From contig OY987247.1 in assembly GCA_963920765.1 (NCBI GenBank), forward strand, positions 4,154,001 to 4,218,000: DNA of 64,000 nt. The letters are read 5' to 3'. The position numbers and the translations under genes are program-made. Within the stretch, counting starts at the first letter, position 1. Each line of letters opens with the position of its first letter. Below the pieces are notes generated by a model. It did not search any database. It was not told the origin of the DNA and saw only the letters and a list, made by a program, of their open reading frames with translations. This document shows, piece by piece, positions 1 to 11,890 of the stretch. This DNA comes from Ulota crispa (lineage: Eukaryota > Streptophyta > Bryopsida > Orthotrichales > Orthotrichaceae).

Positions 1-1807
1 TATTGATCATAATTGTGTTGAGATTTGTCTTTCAATAAAATATAAATATATGTCATACAAAAATAAATGAAAACATGTTCTCAATCATGATTTGAGCATT
101 GGAATATGGAATGGGTGCTTGCACACTTTAAGCGCCTTATTGGAGCATTCTTGGCTTTGTAGTGATTGCTTTTAGGACTCATGTGCTCCATTTACAAACC
201 ACCTTTGCATCATGAATGCTACCACCTATGATCAAGAATAGATAGTCTACATATGCATCTTTTGCTTTGATAAATTGTAGTTAATTCATACCAACTTAGA
301 AAATTTCAATTTAAATGGCCATAGAATCGTTTCTTCTTTGACTTTCAGGCAAAACTATTTCCTAGTCTGAGTTTATTTTAGTACATGTGTCATATTTCCC
401 TTAGATGGTTAGTTTACAAGCCGACTACCTTAGGGGAGAGGATTTCTAATTAGAAGAAGTGGGTATTCCAAGTGTTGGCAAGGATTGATTTCAAAGATTT
501 ACTAACATGTTGATTGGAATTAGGTGCAAGGTATGAAAGTTTAGAGTTTTGTAATTAGCTATAGTTGATTAATAGCTAAATTTCTGAACTGTTATTTAAC
601 TTTTTGGCTTTAATTGGTTTAAGTTGCTTGAGACAATAACTTTGATGACTTATGTAGGACATAAATTAATTTTAGATACAATGGCATTGTGTTCACAATA
701 AAGTCATGACACATGTCCTTTGGTTTTAGTGCCATAATGAGTAAGAAGTAGTTTCTTTGTTGATTGAAATTGCTTGAGTCTAGAGGTGGACAATGGGTTC
801 AAAGCACTTTTTGACTCCCAAAATTCACAATGGTTTTAGTTTTGCAAATAAAATTACAAAAAAATTGCAAACCCAATGTTTCTTATCTTCTTGCATAGGA
901 AATATTTTGTCCCCTCAAACTCTTTATAGTTTGTTGCAAAATCGCTCAAGTTATTGGGTGTGAGTGCTTCCACCTTAACTCATTAAACGTTTGCACAATT
1001 TTTCTTTTCCTTTTTATCAAGTATCAAAATCTATAGCCTTGGAACATAAAAATCTTTTAATAGCCCATGCAGGCTTAGGGCATCCTCAATGCACCTAGGG
1101 CACCTAGGAAACAGGTCCTGTATGCTTAATCTGACAATAAATAACAGTATGAAAAAAACCATTTATAGGATATTGAAAATTTTATTGTGGATAAATAAGA
1201 AAATGTGGATTTGACCATTGGTTGGCTTAGATACATCATACATCCCAACAAATTTTGAATAACTTCCAAAACATTTAGAGGGCTCTCCAAACAAAGCTTT
1301 CAAAAAGAAATTTAAGCTTGCATGGGAAAATATGACAAACTGGTCCATCCCTTTAGCTGACTTTTCCTTTTATAGGCTTGATTTGGAAAGCCATCTAGTT
1401 TTCTTGGAAGGTAATAGACATTTGATAAAGTGCATATGAATCAATGTTTGAACTCAAATTTTCTTATTTTCTCATAATAAAAATTTCAATGTCCTTCATA
1501 TAAATATAGCATATTGGACATATTTACAAGGTGCACTGACAATATCCTTTGATCAAATAATGTCCTTGGATCCCTCAAACTCAATGTTAACCCCAAAAGA
1601 ACCAAATTGATTTTATTTATTTATTTATTTATTTGGTGACATAGCCATTTGGGCAAGCAAGTGCTTATAGAAAAATAAATACATTCCATAAGTCAAATAG
1701 CAAAATTTAATTACCATGAAGAAGTATCTACTTGACAAATTAGGTCCTACCACACCCCACATTGATTTCTTTGTAGATCATGTTCTTGTTACTTAATGGT
1801 ATTTGTT
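1..1807. other. AT-rich intergenic DNA, no gene seen
   Basis: No exon-like segment or known protein similarity is visible on either strand. The only open frames are short and AT-driven. A (TTTA)n simple repeat lies at about 1612-1634. Confidence 0.6.
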
Positions 1808-2138
1808 TTAACCCCTAAACGTTGACAAGGACAAAAAACGTCCTCTAGCTCGGAAAAAATATTATGTGATTCTTAAAAAAATCGTTTTTCATTTGATTTT
1901 TTTTAGAAGTGACCATAAACACATTGTCCATCATGGAAGACAAAAAAATTCCATTTGAGATGCATTCATTTTTTTTGTAACCCAAATTGTGATAAGATTT
2001 AGAAACATGGTGTTAGCTCCCAACCTGCCCTTCTTGCAATTTTCATTGAAACACTACTACAGGTGCCCATGTGCAAAACATTGTAAACTGCTACAGGCAG
2101 GGCAAGCCACAATGATCCATCCGTCCTTTAAGGGTTAA
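1808..2138. mobile_element. TTAA-bounded MITE-like element
   Basis: It starts TTAACCCCTAAACG and ends CGTCCTTTAAGGGTTAA, so the two ends are inverted copies of each other, including TTAA. There is no coding capacity. The interior loosely resembles the element at 23144-23518, with a similar sub-terminal GTCC and T-rich stretch. It is one of a group of elements in this window that share these termini. Confidence 0.65.
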
Positions 2139-3018
2139 CATGAAAAATGTGCATATGGATGTTTCTTGCATGTTTATGCAATCAAATTTTAAAAATTTAT
2201 CACCAATGTTTTTTTAACAATTACCATGTAAAACCATAAATTTTAGGTAAAATAATTGGTTTTTGTTTTTAAGAACTAAAATTTGACATGCTTGATTGAA
2301 ACTACATGAGAATTACAAAACTATGATGCAAAGCAAGAAAATGTCATTTTTACTTTGTATTCTGCAAAGATCTTTGAATAACAAAATAGACATGAGTGTG
2401 TTAAGACTTCCAAATACCATATAATCAAATCTTTTCAAAGAGTCTATGGTTATTTTGTTCAATTGTGTGACAACAAATAAATTTGAATGCATGAGATTGC
2501 CCATGCACCTTGTACATGTACATTAGAGACAATGTGGAGATAAAATTTTAGATTGTGCAATAGATATATATTGTACGTTGGTAGCAGATTTGGCATAAAA
2601 TAATTCCCCAAAATTTTGCCTAATTATTTTATAAATTATTCTCCAAAAATGCCCAATGTCAAACAAATCAAAAATTGAAATGCCAAATATTATAAAAGTT
2701 ATTAAGCTTAACTAACAATGGAAAGTCAAGGTTGATTCCAAGAGGGCTCAATCTACTGCAAATTTCTTACCAAGGACTAATTTTAGAAAGAGAAAGATGC
2801 TTAGAAAAAGGCTTAATTCCACTAATTTTTTTGATTGAGTGTCAAATAATTACAACTCTTTTTAAAAGTGCCTAATCTTGTTTAATTATAAAATTTGATG
2901 CCGAATTGATTTTTCTGAAAAAATAATAAATCTGGCAGTGGGCAGCCGAATTTGCTCCCCACCTACAATAGTACATCCATTCTCTTGTTATCCACATGTC
3001 TCTTGGCTCATTATATTA
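2139..3018. other. intergenic DNA, nothing recognised
   Basis: AT-rich sequence with short open frames only. I see no gene, RNA or clear repeat boundary in it. Confidence 0.5.
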
Positions 3019-3421
3019 AGGGAATTGATACATGCACACCAGGGATTGATATTTGCACACCCCCCCTCTGTAGGTAAATTTTAGATTTCTACCATCATAA
3101 AGCTAAATTTGAGAAATTTGAATTTAGACTTGGACTTAAAGATTATGATTTGGTCTAGAACCATAAAAAAAGTTGCAATTCAAAAAAGCTTTTCTTTTTT
3201 TACAAACCAAAGTAAAAGTAATGCTTTTCTCCCAAGCTAATTTTTTTCATTGGGTGTTGTTGAATTGCAATTGTTTTTTTTTATGGTTCTAGACCAAATC
3301 ATGGTCTCTAAGTCCAAATCTAAATTCAAAATTCTCAAATTTAGCTTTATGATGGTAGAAATTAAAATTTACCGGATGGGTTGTGCAAATATCAACCCCG
3401 GTGTGCATATATCAATTCCCT
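3019..3421. mobile_element. foldback MITE, family A copy 1
   Basis: The element is an almost end-to-end palindrome. The termini AGGGAATTGATA and TATCAATTCCCT match perfectly. The arms stay complementary through the GGTCTAGAACCAT / ATGGTTCTAGACC segment to a central loop near 3200-3240. The 6-bp direct repeat ATATTA flanks both ends (3013-3018 and 3422-3427), consistent with a target-site duplication. A second copy lies at 37596-38033. There is no transposase. The 79-residue open frame inside it is a by-product of the palindrome. Confidence 0.85.
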
Positions 3422-4387
3422 ATATTAATCATACCAATATGTGGACTTGCAATGAAATAGCTCAATATTTTCACACAAGAAAAATGTAGGGATATAGAAA
3501 TTTACTACTAGGATATCAAATTTAGAAATGTTTGAATTCATATTTCACTCCAAAAACCTTGAAATAGCCTTCTAGCGTGATAGGAGGTAAAATTGACCAA
3601 CTACGAAAAAGTAAAACAAATTTTGTTTTTATCTTTTGTACAAAAGGTAAGTTATGATACTCGCAAATTATACCAGTACAAATAGTAATCCAAGCTATCA
3701 AACATACAAAATCTCAAAAGCTTCAACTTCTAATATGCATAAGTTAGCAAATTGACTCAAGGTCATGCGTTATGACAGCCTTTAATTTTATTTGGAAAGT
3801 GGCCAAGGAACAGAAAGTGTTTCACTTTTTTTTTAAATCCTCTAAAAATAACCCAATTTCTTGTTGAAGCAACTAAGCCATGATGCAGAGATTCTCTCAT
3901 TTGTACAAACAGGTAATCTTCAAAGAACCTTCGAGATTTCTTCTATTTGGCTAATACAATATGAAAATGAACATGAACAAGGAGATCCAAATAAAAAGCT
4001 TTGAAATCAAATTTGGTCCAAAGAGGTTTTTTAGTAAACTCATACAAAGATGACACGGTCGAGTATCCTCCCATCAACCAGTCAATATATAGCTCTTAAC
4101 AACATACCAATTCTCTAATACAAAATGTGTTTCATCAAATCTCCCGAGTAGTTAGATGTAGACCATCATGGCCTAATTCTTCAAAAGCACAGAACCACAA
4201 CGTTCATATGGTACATCAAAAATCATGCTCAACACTCAGATATGATGTTTTTGCAGCAAATGCCTACACCTAGAAGCTAAAAGTTTTTCTCCAATGGACC
4301 ATACCAGGCACCTACTCTAGCAAGCACTGGTATATTAGAGTGCTTGCATTTCAAGAATGCCAGAAAACATCTTATATTTATAAAAGC
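3422..4387. other. intergenic DNA / 3' flank of RRP17
   Basis: No second gene is seen. The last few hundred bases probably include the 3' UTR of the minus-strand RRP17 gene, but no poly(A) site could be fixed. Confidence 0.45.
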
Positions 4388-7142
4388 TTACCTTTTCTTC
4401 TTTTTACCCTTCTTTGATCTCAGATTCTTAGGAACCGACTTCTCTCGTCTGGTGAGCTTCTTTATTCTTTTCTCGGAGACGATTTTCTTGGGCTTGTTCA
4501 CCGACTTGGCTTTCTTAGGTTGTGTAGCACCGAGTGGCACAGCCGCTCTCTTCCCTAACAAAGTCTTGGGCTTCTGGACATGTTTTGGTTCCTGCTCAAG
4601 GTCCGCTTCTTCCTCATCTTCAGGATCTAAGCTGCAAGTCGTCACCACTATAATCGTATCCCCATCATCATAGGTTGTGGTCTCTGCAATCATCAAGCCA
4701 CCGAAACAATTGTGAGCTTCAACAAAATAACTCGAACTCAAAAGATGTGAATGCTCGTAACACTACTCAAACAACTTGCACAAATAGAAACACTCCCAGA
4801 AGCTCCAAGCAGGAAATAGCTATTCTCAATACAAACTCTCGGTTACTGAAACAAAGTCTGAAGCGACAGACCAAATGCTGGTTACCACCAAATTCTAATT
4901 CATACCAAAAAAAAAGGAGTAAAATCTCCTCATGAGCAATTTGTTGAAGGATATGAAACTAAAAAAGGTAAGTGATAACCCTAAAATTCCACTTGTTGTA
5001 GTAGTGTAGATACATACCAGCAATTTTTGAAGCATCGTCTTCTGCGACCTCTGACTCTTCGGCTTCAGTCTCGTTCCCCTCTTCGACATCTTCAGCTGGT
5101 TTTGCCTTCTGCTCCAGTAAAGCAGCTTTCTTTGCTTCTCTTATCTGCAACAAACGATATCATTCAGTCCAAGACACTGTAACCAATACTCCACAACCTC
5201 TCCAACTATACTCAAACCTCTCTAATAACACTACCTGGGGGAACGTAAGGGCTCCTTTCACATGTATTCAGGATTTGAGATGTTCAATCAGATATGCACA
5301 CAACAGGAGAGATCCTTAGCATATACAGAAACTGTGTGAATACAGAAAGCCTCATTAGAGAGAGCTGAGTGTACTGAATTCATCACATCTTCGGTTTCAT
5401 GAATTTAAGAGTAAAACAAACACAAGACTAACTGAATGCACATCACTACTAAGTTCCACATAAGGTAGCAACACCCATAACCATCACTGTACCCATAACC
5501 ATCATCTCTAAAATCTTGGAAAATCTGTGGAAGTGAATAGATGTAATAACAAGGATGTACAACATGTGAACATGAAACCTTAGTATTGGTATTAGGTGCA
5601 ATTGCAGTCGGCTCTTTAAAAAATTACAACTTATTCTCACAGTATCCAAATAATACATTCGAAAGTGCAAACTCATCATTTTTCTCTTGCAAATAGGACT
5701 CTATAATTTGCTAGATGTTTATTAATAATCATCATGTTCGAAATCCTTAATTTGACGGTTATGGGTGCTGCTACCTTACAGAAAATATGTGAATACAGGA
5801 AGCCTCATTAGAGAGGGCTGAGTGTACTGAATTCATCACATCTTCGGTTACATGAGTTTAAGAGTCAAACAAACACAAGACTAACTGAACGCACATCACT
5901 ACTAAGTTCCACATACTACACAACATGACAAGAGAAAATAAAAACTTACTTCCTTCCTCTCTTGAAGCCGTCGTTGTCTTTCCTTAACTGCATTCTGCTG
6001 ATCTGCAACTTTCCGCCTTTTATTCTTCCTTTTCCGGAATCCAGTCAAATAGTCCCTACAAACGAAGAAAACACCAAACGTAAGCAACTGCCTCCAGAAC
6101 CTCGCCGCGAACTTAGTTTACTATTGCCACGTCAAATACTCGCTTGCAAGCAATCAGCAAAAGAAAAACGATCACTCTGCAGTGTGTCGTGCTTCTCTAC
6201 ATCACGTCACATCTTCAATTCATTACAAACCCTAAATATCGCTTTCAACCACGTTTACCACAAAACATCCTTCAGAATGAATGACAATTCGTTCATACAT
6301 CAACGAACTAGAGAGACGGAAACGAGCAACAAAAATGTAGGCCATTTCCATACAAAAATAGCCTTCAGAACCTCGTGACAAACACTAATGAAAGCTTCCA
6401 GCAAATTGACAAATAAGATTTTATCACTCGGCAGCATATCACGTTTCCTTGCACCACTAGAAGCTTTGATTCGTTCCAAACCCTAAGTATTGGTTTTGAC
6501 CAGAGAGCGAAGACAATTTTGTTCAGAAATTGATGAACTAGAGACGGGAAAGAGCAACAACAATGTAGGCCATTTCCATACAAAAATAGCCTTCAGAACC
6601 TCGTTCCAAACGCTAATAAAAGCTTCCAGCAAATTGGCAAATAAGATTTTATCACTCGGCAGCATATCACGTTTCCTTGCACCACTAGAAGCTTTGATTC
6701 GTTCCAAACCCTAAGTATTGGTTTTGACCAGAGAGCGAAGACAATTTTATCTATAAACCGGCGAACTAGAGACGGATAAGAGCAACAACAATGTAGGCCA
6801 TTCCTATACGAAAATAGCCTTCAGAACCTCGTTACAGACGCTAATGAAAGCTTCCAGCAAATTGGCAAATAAAATTTTATCGCTCGGCAGCATATCACGT
6901 TTCCTTGCATCACTACAAGCTTTGATTCATTCTAAACCCTAAGTATTGGTTTCGACCAGAGAGCGAAGACAACTTTGTTCAGAAATCCATGAACTAGAGA
7001 TGGAGAAGAGAAAAAGGGAAGTGGCGCCGTACTGACGAGCCTTCTCGTCGAATACAGCAACGGCAAACTTGTTCTTTCGGAATCGCTTCCCAACGTGATG
7101 CCCTGTGTTTCCCGGAGTCGCATCGACATCCTCTTCGTCCAT
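4388..7142 (-). CDS. RRP17: RRP17/NOL12-family rRNA-processing protein
   Basis: Four exons on the minus strand (7142-7033, 6055-5950, 5144-5018, 4683-4388) join in frame to a 212-residue protein. The family acts in the nucleolus in 5'-end processing of rRNA precursors. The diagnostic block DYLTGFRKRKNKRRK follows an N-terminal basic segment (KRFRKNKFAVAVFDEKA) and leads into a long charged helix (about residues 50-90), as in NOL12 proteins. Acidic stretches (about residues 95-115 and 130-140) and a lysine-rich tail (KKGKKKKR at the end) fit a nucleolar protein. All introns are GT-AG. The start ATG at 7142 is the first in frame and gives the expected N terminus. Intron 1 holds a 228-bp tandem repeat and intron 2 a 128-bp direct duplication. 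Telo-box motifs lie about 160 bp upstream. The exon model is by eye; family assignment is fairly sure. Confidence 0.82.
5335..5915. repeat. direct duplication in RRP17 intron 2
   Basis: Segment 5335-5462 is repeated at 5788-5915 with only scattered substitutions, both starting TGTGAATACAG and ending AAGTTCCACATA. The copies lie in the same orientation, about 325 bp apart, inside one intron. The second copy ends just before the donor site of exon 2 (minus strand), so its sequence abuts the splice site. Confidence 0.85.
6089..7010. repeat. 228-bp tandem repeat in RRP17 intron 1
   Basis: The marker AATGTAGGCCATT(T/C)C recurs at 6334, 6562 and 6790, exactly 228 bp apart, with the whole units highly similar. 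A diverged unit can be traced upstream (about 6089-6304) and a partial one reaches about 7010. The array stops just short of exon 1 (7033). Confidence 0.88.
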
Positions 7143-7300
7143 GGTCGAACAACCTTCTTAAAAACTCCAAAACTACAATCCAATCCTGCAATCTTGCAAT
7201 TCTCGGAACCAGATGAGACGCAAAAACACGGTTCGAAATCGAGATTTGTGTCTCAGAATCAGGCAAAACCTCGAGAGCTCTCTCGTTTTCCGTCCTTGGA

Positions 7301-7319
7301 ACCCTAAAACCCTAAACCT
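7301..7319. promoter_or_regulatory. double telo-box upstream of RRP17
   Basis: Two overlapping ACCCTAAA motifs lie about 160 bp upstream of the RRP17 start codon. Telo-boxes are known to be common in plant promoters of ribosomal-protein and ribosome-biogenesis genes, which fits this gene. Function here is inferred from position and motif only. Confidence 0.5.
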
Positions 7320-7478
7320 CTGAGACCTTCCAAACCTTCCAAACCTTGACGTACCCTGAAATACTCGGGTGCCTGTCAGGGTGTCTACAGTAGTATCATC
7401 AACGGTTCTCGACTTCAGCCGATAAGGACGGAGCCCCTCACCACGGTTGTCAATGTTCCATTTGGTCATTGCGTACCC

Positions 7479-8130
7479 TTAACCCGTAAATGCCCAAGCG
7501 ACCAGATTTGGGTCGCGAGGAAACTTTGTAGATGAATAAAACCTTATGAAATTATTATTTTTAGTATTTTTTTTTAAATATGAGTTTATTTTCAAGTCTA
7601 CTTTCAACATCAAAAATCTGATTTTGAAAATAAAAGTTGATGATTTTTCTACTTGAGATTTTGCTCAAGAGTGTTCATTGTAATCTTGAGTTTTCTAGTG
7701 TTGGAAGATCTTAAAAATGAGCCTCAAATACACTAGAGCTTGGAGAAAAATCCACATAGAAATCCATTTAAAAATAATGTAGGAGTAAATTTTCAAAACC
7801 GTAAATTGATTTGAGTCCAATATGTAATGATCTTGAACCTCATATTTTTATGGTGACCAACATTTTGGATTTGACATGTGAAACAAGGATTGGAAGAATT
7901 TAAGTCACTTTTGCAGTTTTAACACCCTCATGTTCAAACATTATAATCTTTCAAACTATAAGCGATATTGTTGTGTTTTCTTTTTCCATGTAATCTCTAA
8001 CATGTTTAACTTAAATTTGTACAGTTACAATTGAAAAAAACTTGATGGAATTCATGAAGAGGTTGATTGATTGTTCAGTTTCATGGAAAGTCTAAGAAGC
8101 TCAGATAGGGCTTGGGCATTTAGGGGTTAA
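7479..8130. mobile_element. TTAA-bounded element, 652 bp
   Basis: The left end TTAACCCGTAAATGCCCAAG and right end CTTGGGCATTTAGGGGTTAA are inverted copies over 20 bp with one mismatch. No coding capacity is seen. Its right TTAA (8127-8130) is also the left boundary of the next element. Confidence 0.8.
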
Positions 8131-8367
8131 AGGATGTTGCTAGTATTGTACATACTCTCCTTTGTTGTATACGGATGGGGTACTTGAGTAGCACGTGAAT
8201 CCCATTGAAGGTGTAAATTTTAAGCCAAGTCACAAACATACTATCGTTCAACTAAGATTTTTTGGAGAATTTTTGACATTTGTCATATGGCCATTTCTTC
8301 AAGTACTAAATGATCCTTATATGAGTACATACAACACTTTTGGTAGGCAACATCCTTCAAGGGTTAA
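8127..8367. mobile_element. TTAA-bounded element sharing boundaries with both neighbours
   Basis: It runs from TTAAAGGATGTTG to CAACATCCTTCAAGGGTTAA. The left end appears to lack the CCCY step normally following TTAA. It is related over its length to the repeated units in 43825-44615, sharing for example AGTACTAAATGATCCTTAT and GGTAGGCAACA. Its terminal TTAA (8364-8367) is reused by the following element. Confidence 0.7.
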
Positions 8368-8729
8368 CCCCTAAACGGTCTGATAGCCCTTTGCGGCTGT
8401 ATGTACGGTCATATGTACATACATATTTAAGTTGCTTTGAGGGTTTTTCAAAAAAAATTATGCACCCACCATCATACAACCCTTCAATATGTATGGCTGT
8501 AACACTCAATTTCTAACTGATTCAAACTTCTAAATATTGGTTGCAACCATATTTGGTACCTTATATGGTAGAAAACTATGTTGAAGTCAACATAAATTAC
8601 ATGATGTTTTCATGCTTCTAACGTAGATTTTTGCGTTAGAAGCATGAAAACATCATGTAGTTTATATTGACTTCAACACTATTTTCTACTAGTGGTATCT
8701 CCAGAGCCCAAGGGCCCTTTAGGGGTTAA
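8364..8729. mobile_element. TTAA-bounded element carrying a long hairpin
   Basis: The ends are TTAACCCCTAAACGG and CCCTTTAGGGGTTAA. The interior contains the near-perfect hairpin at 8568-8689. It is the third of three elements joined head to tail at single TTAA sites. Confidence 0.75.
8568..8689. ncRNA. 56-bp-stem hairpin, candidate small-RNA source
   Basis: Two 56-nt arms (8568-8623 and 8634-8689) are inverted copies at 51 of 56 positions, with 26 uninterrupted matches next to a 10-nt loop. A transcript from either strand would fold into a long hairpin of the kind processed by plant Dicer-like enzymes. There is no evidence of transcription, so RNA production is speculative; the palindrome itself is clear. 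Confidence 0.4.
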
Positions 8730-8846
8730 CTACTTTTAATTGATATTTTCACTCTTTTTCATTCTAGTTTTCTAAAGATGAAACAACATGTACTTTACAA
8801 GGCATCTAGTTTTCAATATTTTTTTGGATGAATTCTTGAAGTTTAT

Positions 8847-9212
8847 TTATCCCCTAAAGGACAAAGGTAAGTTTTTTTTTTCTTTTTGGCAACATAGTGA
8901 TTTTGGGCAAGTACACGTGGTTGGAGATTTCCATATTCTAGGCTGAAATTTTATCAAAAGGTGGGGACAGGGAATGTCTTTTGTATATCACTAAATTTCA
9001 TGGCATTTGGAATTATGAGTAAAAAGTTTTGGCCTATTATGTTGTTTTTTTCACTCAACCCTCAATCTGGGCAGATTTTTAAAAATTAATTTTTTTTAGA
9101 AATAGAAAATTGAGATCGGTTTAGGAGACTAATGTGTATGTGAAAAGCTTTGAATTGTTTCATTTTGATCAATGAGATGAAAGTTATGAGGATTTTTTGT
9201 TTGCGGGATTAG
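8847..9212. mobile_element. left part of a TTAA-family element
   Basis: It begins TTATCCCCTAAAGGACAAA, a TTAA-type end with one change. Its interior matches the full element at 38621-39556, for example a shared segment around AATGAGATGAAAGTTATGAG. It runs into a different MITE at 9225. Confidence 0.6.
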
Positions 9213-9224
9213 ATTATATAATAG

Positions 9225-9411
9225 GGGGTTTCAATTATGACATTCTGCACCAAAATTGTGCACGTGGATAAGATTTGTGAAAAACTTGGTCAAGTCACTT
9301 CGTGAACAAGCCATGATAACCTCCCGGAGGTTGTGACAATGTATTCACCGGTGAACAAAAACTTGTTCACGACCGTTTGTTCACCATTTTTTTGAGATAT
9401 ATGAAACCCCC
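9225..9411. mobile_element. Stowaway-like MITE with TA target site
   Basis: The terminal inverted repeats GGGGGTTTCA and TGAAACCCCC are perfect and flanked by TA on both sides, as in Tc1/mariner-related MITEs. It is 187 bp long with no coding capacity. It contains further short inverted repeats (TTGTTCACG / GTGAACAA). Confidence 0.65.
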
Positions 9412-9929
9412 TAATATTACCATAAAAATGAAATGTACAAATTCACTTCCCTTGGAAGGTGATATATATAGCTTGTATAAGCATCCATTCCAGACAATTT
9501 TTTTGTAAAACATTATAGGTATCTTTAGACCTTCTTCTCTTTTCCACCCACATGTGAGAGCATGATGAGGAAGAATTCAAGATGCGTGAAAAGATTTCAA
9601 ACGTAATTTATGATGCTCAAAACCAAATACACTTTGTTTTTACTTACTGCTATATACTCAAATATAAAGGTTCATGTTTTGTATCAAGGAATGATTCTCG
9701 AGGTTTCTTGTTTGCAAAACTTTTTGAGTACAGATTTTAGTCCCCATTTATTTGTTTTGAACCCTTGTTAAAACTTAAAACCGCATAGTCCAATTTGCCT
9801 TTTGAATTGCACTTTAATAATGTTACAAAACTTACTTGACCTTGATGTGCACTTTGACTGTGACATCCAAGAGGCCATGGAGTATTCGTACAAAAGTAGA
9901 CGGTACCGTATAAATCTCTAATTTTGATG

Positions 9930-10361
9930 TTGCCATTTAGGCACCCAAATTTCATGCAAAAGTATCATATTTGTGCATAGTGTGTGAATGCTATTAGCTC
10001 CTCATTATTTTAGTCTGTGTGCTAATGACACATACATTCTATACATTTTAGAATCAATAGACAATCTATCAAATGTATGCAAAATTGGGCACCCAAATTC
10101 CATGCAAAAAAGTACCATATTTATACATACCGCAGCTTCTCATTATTGATGATTTAAAGATTTGTAGCAACAATGGTACCTCATACAGACAACAAGGCCA
10201 AGCTTGCTAAGAGAGGAATGCTCTCTAATTGCTCAACTTGCCCCCATGAGATCATTGAACATGGCAAACGCTTTCTTAGCATTTGAAAGCAACAAAAGGG
10301 GGCTTTTTAGTAGTACAAGAAATGTGTTTGATTTTGACATTTTTAGAGGGACAAAGGGAGT
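9930..10361. mobile_element. MITE, family F copy 1 (left end unclear)
   Basis: It matches the element in MLO intron 6 (30855-31281) over most of its length, for example CAAGCTTGCTAAGAGAGGAA. It ends in TTTTAGAGGGACAAAGGGAG, the typical terminus of this family. The left terminus is not recognisable, and part of the left half seems duplicated. Confidence 0.65.
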
Positions 10362-10366
10362 ATGTA

Positions 10367-11320
10367 TTAACCCCTAAAGGCCCAAGTGTCCATTCAACAG
10401 CCACTTGAGAACTTGGATAGGGTCACATGGAGTTAATTTTTATTGGATGTTCTCAAAATTGTTAGACAAGGTGTAAATATGTATTCCCCAAGTGGAAATA
10501 CAAATTTTTCCCCAATTGCATGCTCAATTCAAAAGTTATGCTACCCAAAAAAAATTGGGCAGCTTGGGCAATTTGGGCATCTTTGGAGAATCTTATACTA
10601 AAATTCTCATCAACTTTTGAAATTTGGCAAGTATGTAACTAAAAAGACATGGTGTACAATTGTCAAAAGAATAAATCAATTGAGGTCTCACATCACATTC
10701 TAAAAGGAGTCTAGCTTTGTCAACTATGTTTGGGCAATTTCAAGAAAAATTGTTTTCTTCTAATTTTAGGGCCTATTATCTTTCAATCTATAAACCCAAA
10801 GCTCTTGATTTTTTTTTTGAACATTCAAAATGCTTGTCTCTAACTTTTCACCATTCAGACTTCAAATAAAAAATGTACTCATTGCACAAGAAATCATGAA
10901 AGAATGACTAATGTTTTGCCAGTTTGCTTAGCCTCCTTATACTACATGGCAATTTAGAATAAGCTAGATTCATAATTTGCTCTTGAAACTTTTCAAGAGT
11001 GTACCTAACAAGATTTAGATATTAGTGGCAAAAAAACTTTAATTCATGCAAAACAAAAATTTGACTTCAAAGAGGCTCAAATTCTGCTAACCCATTTGGG
11101 CAAGGACAATTTTATTAATAATAAATTTGGAATGCTATAATCTTTCAATCCGAGTGGTCAAATGGGCTGAAATTTTTTGCACTCAATACTAAAATATTTT
11201 ACTAAAATTTTGTATGGGTGAAGTTCCAAAAATAGTTTTCAAATTAAAATTCATATCAACATATTGAACAAACACAAATTTTGGCAGTTTCTAGTGAAAA
11301 CACCCCTCAGGCCTTTAGGG
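10367..11320. mobile_element. TTAA-family element, right end decayed
   Basis: The left end TTAACCCCTAAAGGCCC pairs with GGCCTTTAGGG near 11320, but the right TTAA has changed to TATG. The AT-rich interior has no coding capacity. Confidence 0.5.
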
Positions 11321-11344
11321 TATGCCCCATGTCCTATGGACACT

Positions 11345-11411
11345 CTCAAATTCAAGACTTGAGCTCTCAATTTCACAACTTGAGCTCTCACTTTCAAGAC
11401 TTGAGCTCTCA
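11345..11411. repeat. 24-bp tandem repeat, three units
   Basis: CTTGAGCTCTCA followed by TTTCAAGA-type sequence is repeated three times. Confidence 0.75.
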
Positions 11412-11743
11412 ATCCATGCTTAACCATGTTTATAACTTGAATTGCTTAACAGGCTAATACATACCGACAAGCACCCATCAGTCTGATGGGACGCCAAATC
11501 ATTTCACGCCCAATTACGTAAAAAAAATTCCCCACAAGAAAAAAAATCTTACTTTTTATTCACAGATTTCAATTTCAAACTTTATCCATACAATAAAATA
11601 TTTGTCTTTGTTTAGCAAACATTCCCTTACATTAAAGCATTCTTTGTTTTATACCCACAGAATCTTTTACCTACGCAATAAAAGGAACATCTTTGTTTTC
11701 TCAAGCATTAAAAATTTATGTATTTTTTACATATGTAATTTTT

Positions 11744-11890
11744 TTACCCATGTAGTAATCATTCACACAATTTTTTATACTTTTTGTTTTTTACCCACAT
11801 AGTAATCATTCACACAATTTTTTATACTTTTTGTTTTTTACCCACATAGTTAATCATTCACACAATTTTTTATACTTTTTTTTTACCCAC
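11744..11890. repeat. 48-bp tandem repeat, three units
   Basis: Units start at 11744, 11792 and 11840, each ACCCA(C/T)(A/G)TAGTAATCATT followed by a T-rich stretch. They lie 0.6 kb upstream of the MADS-box gene. Confidence 0.85.

Noticed and set aside
7173..7469. 98-codon minus-strand frame upstream of RRP17
   Set aside because: It covers the probable promoter and 5' UTR including telo-boxes, has Arg-rich low-complexity content and ends before the RRP17 start in another frame.
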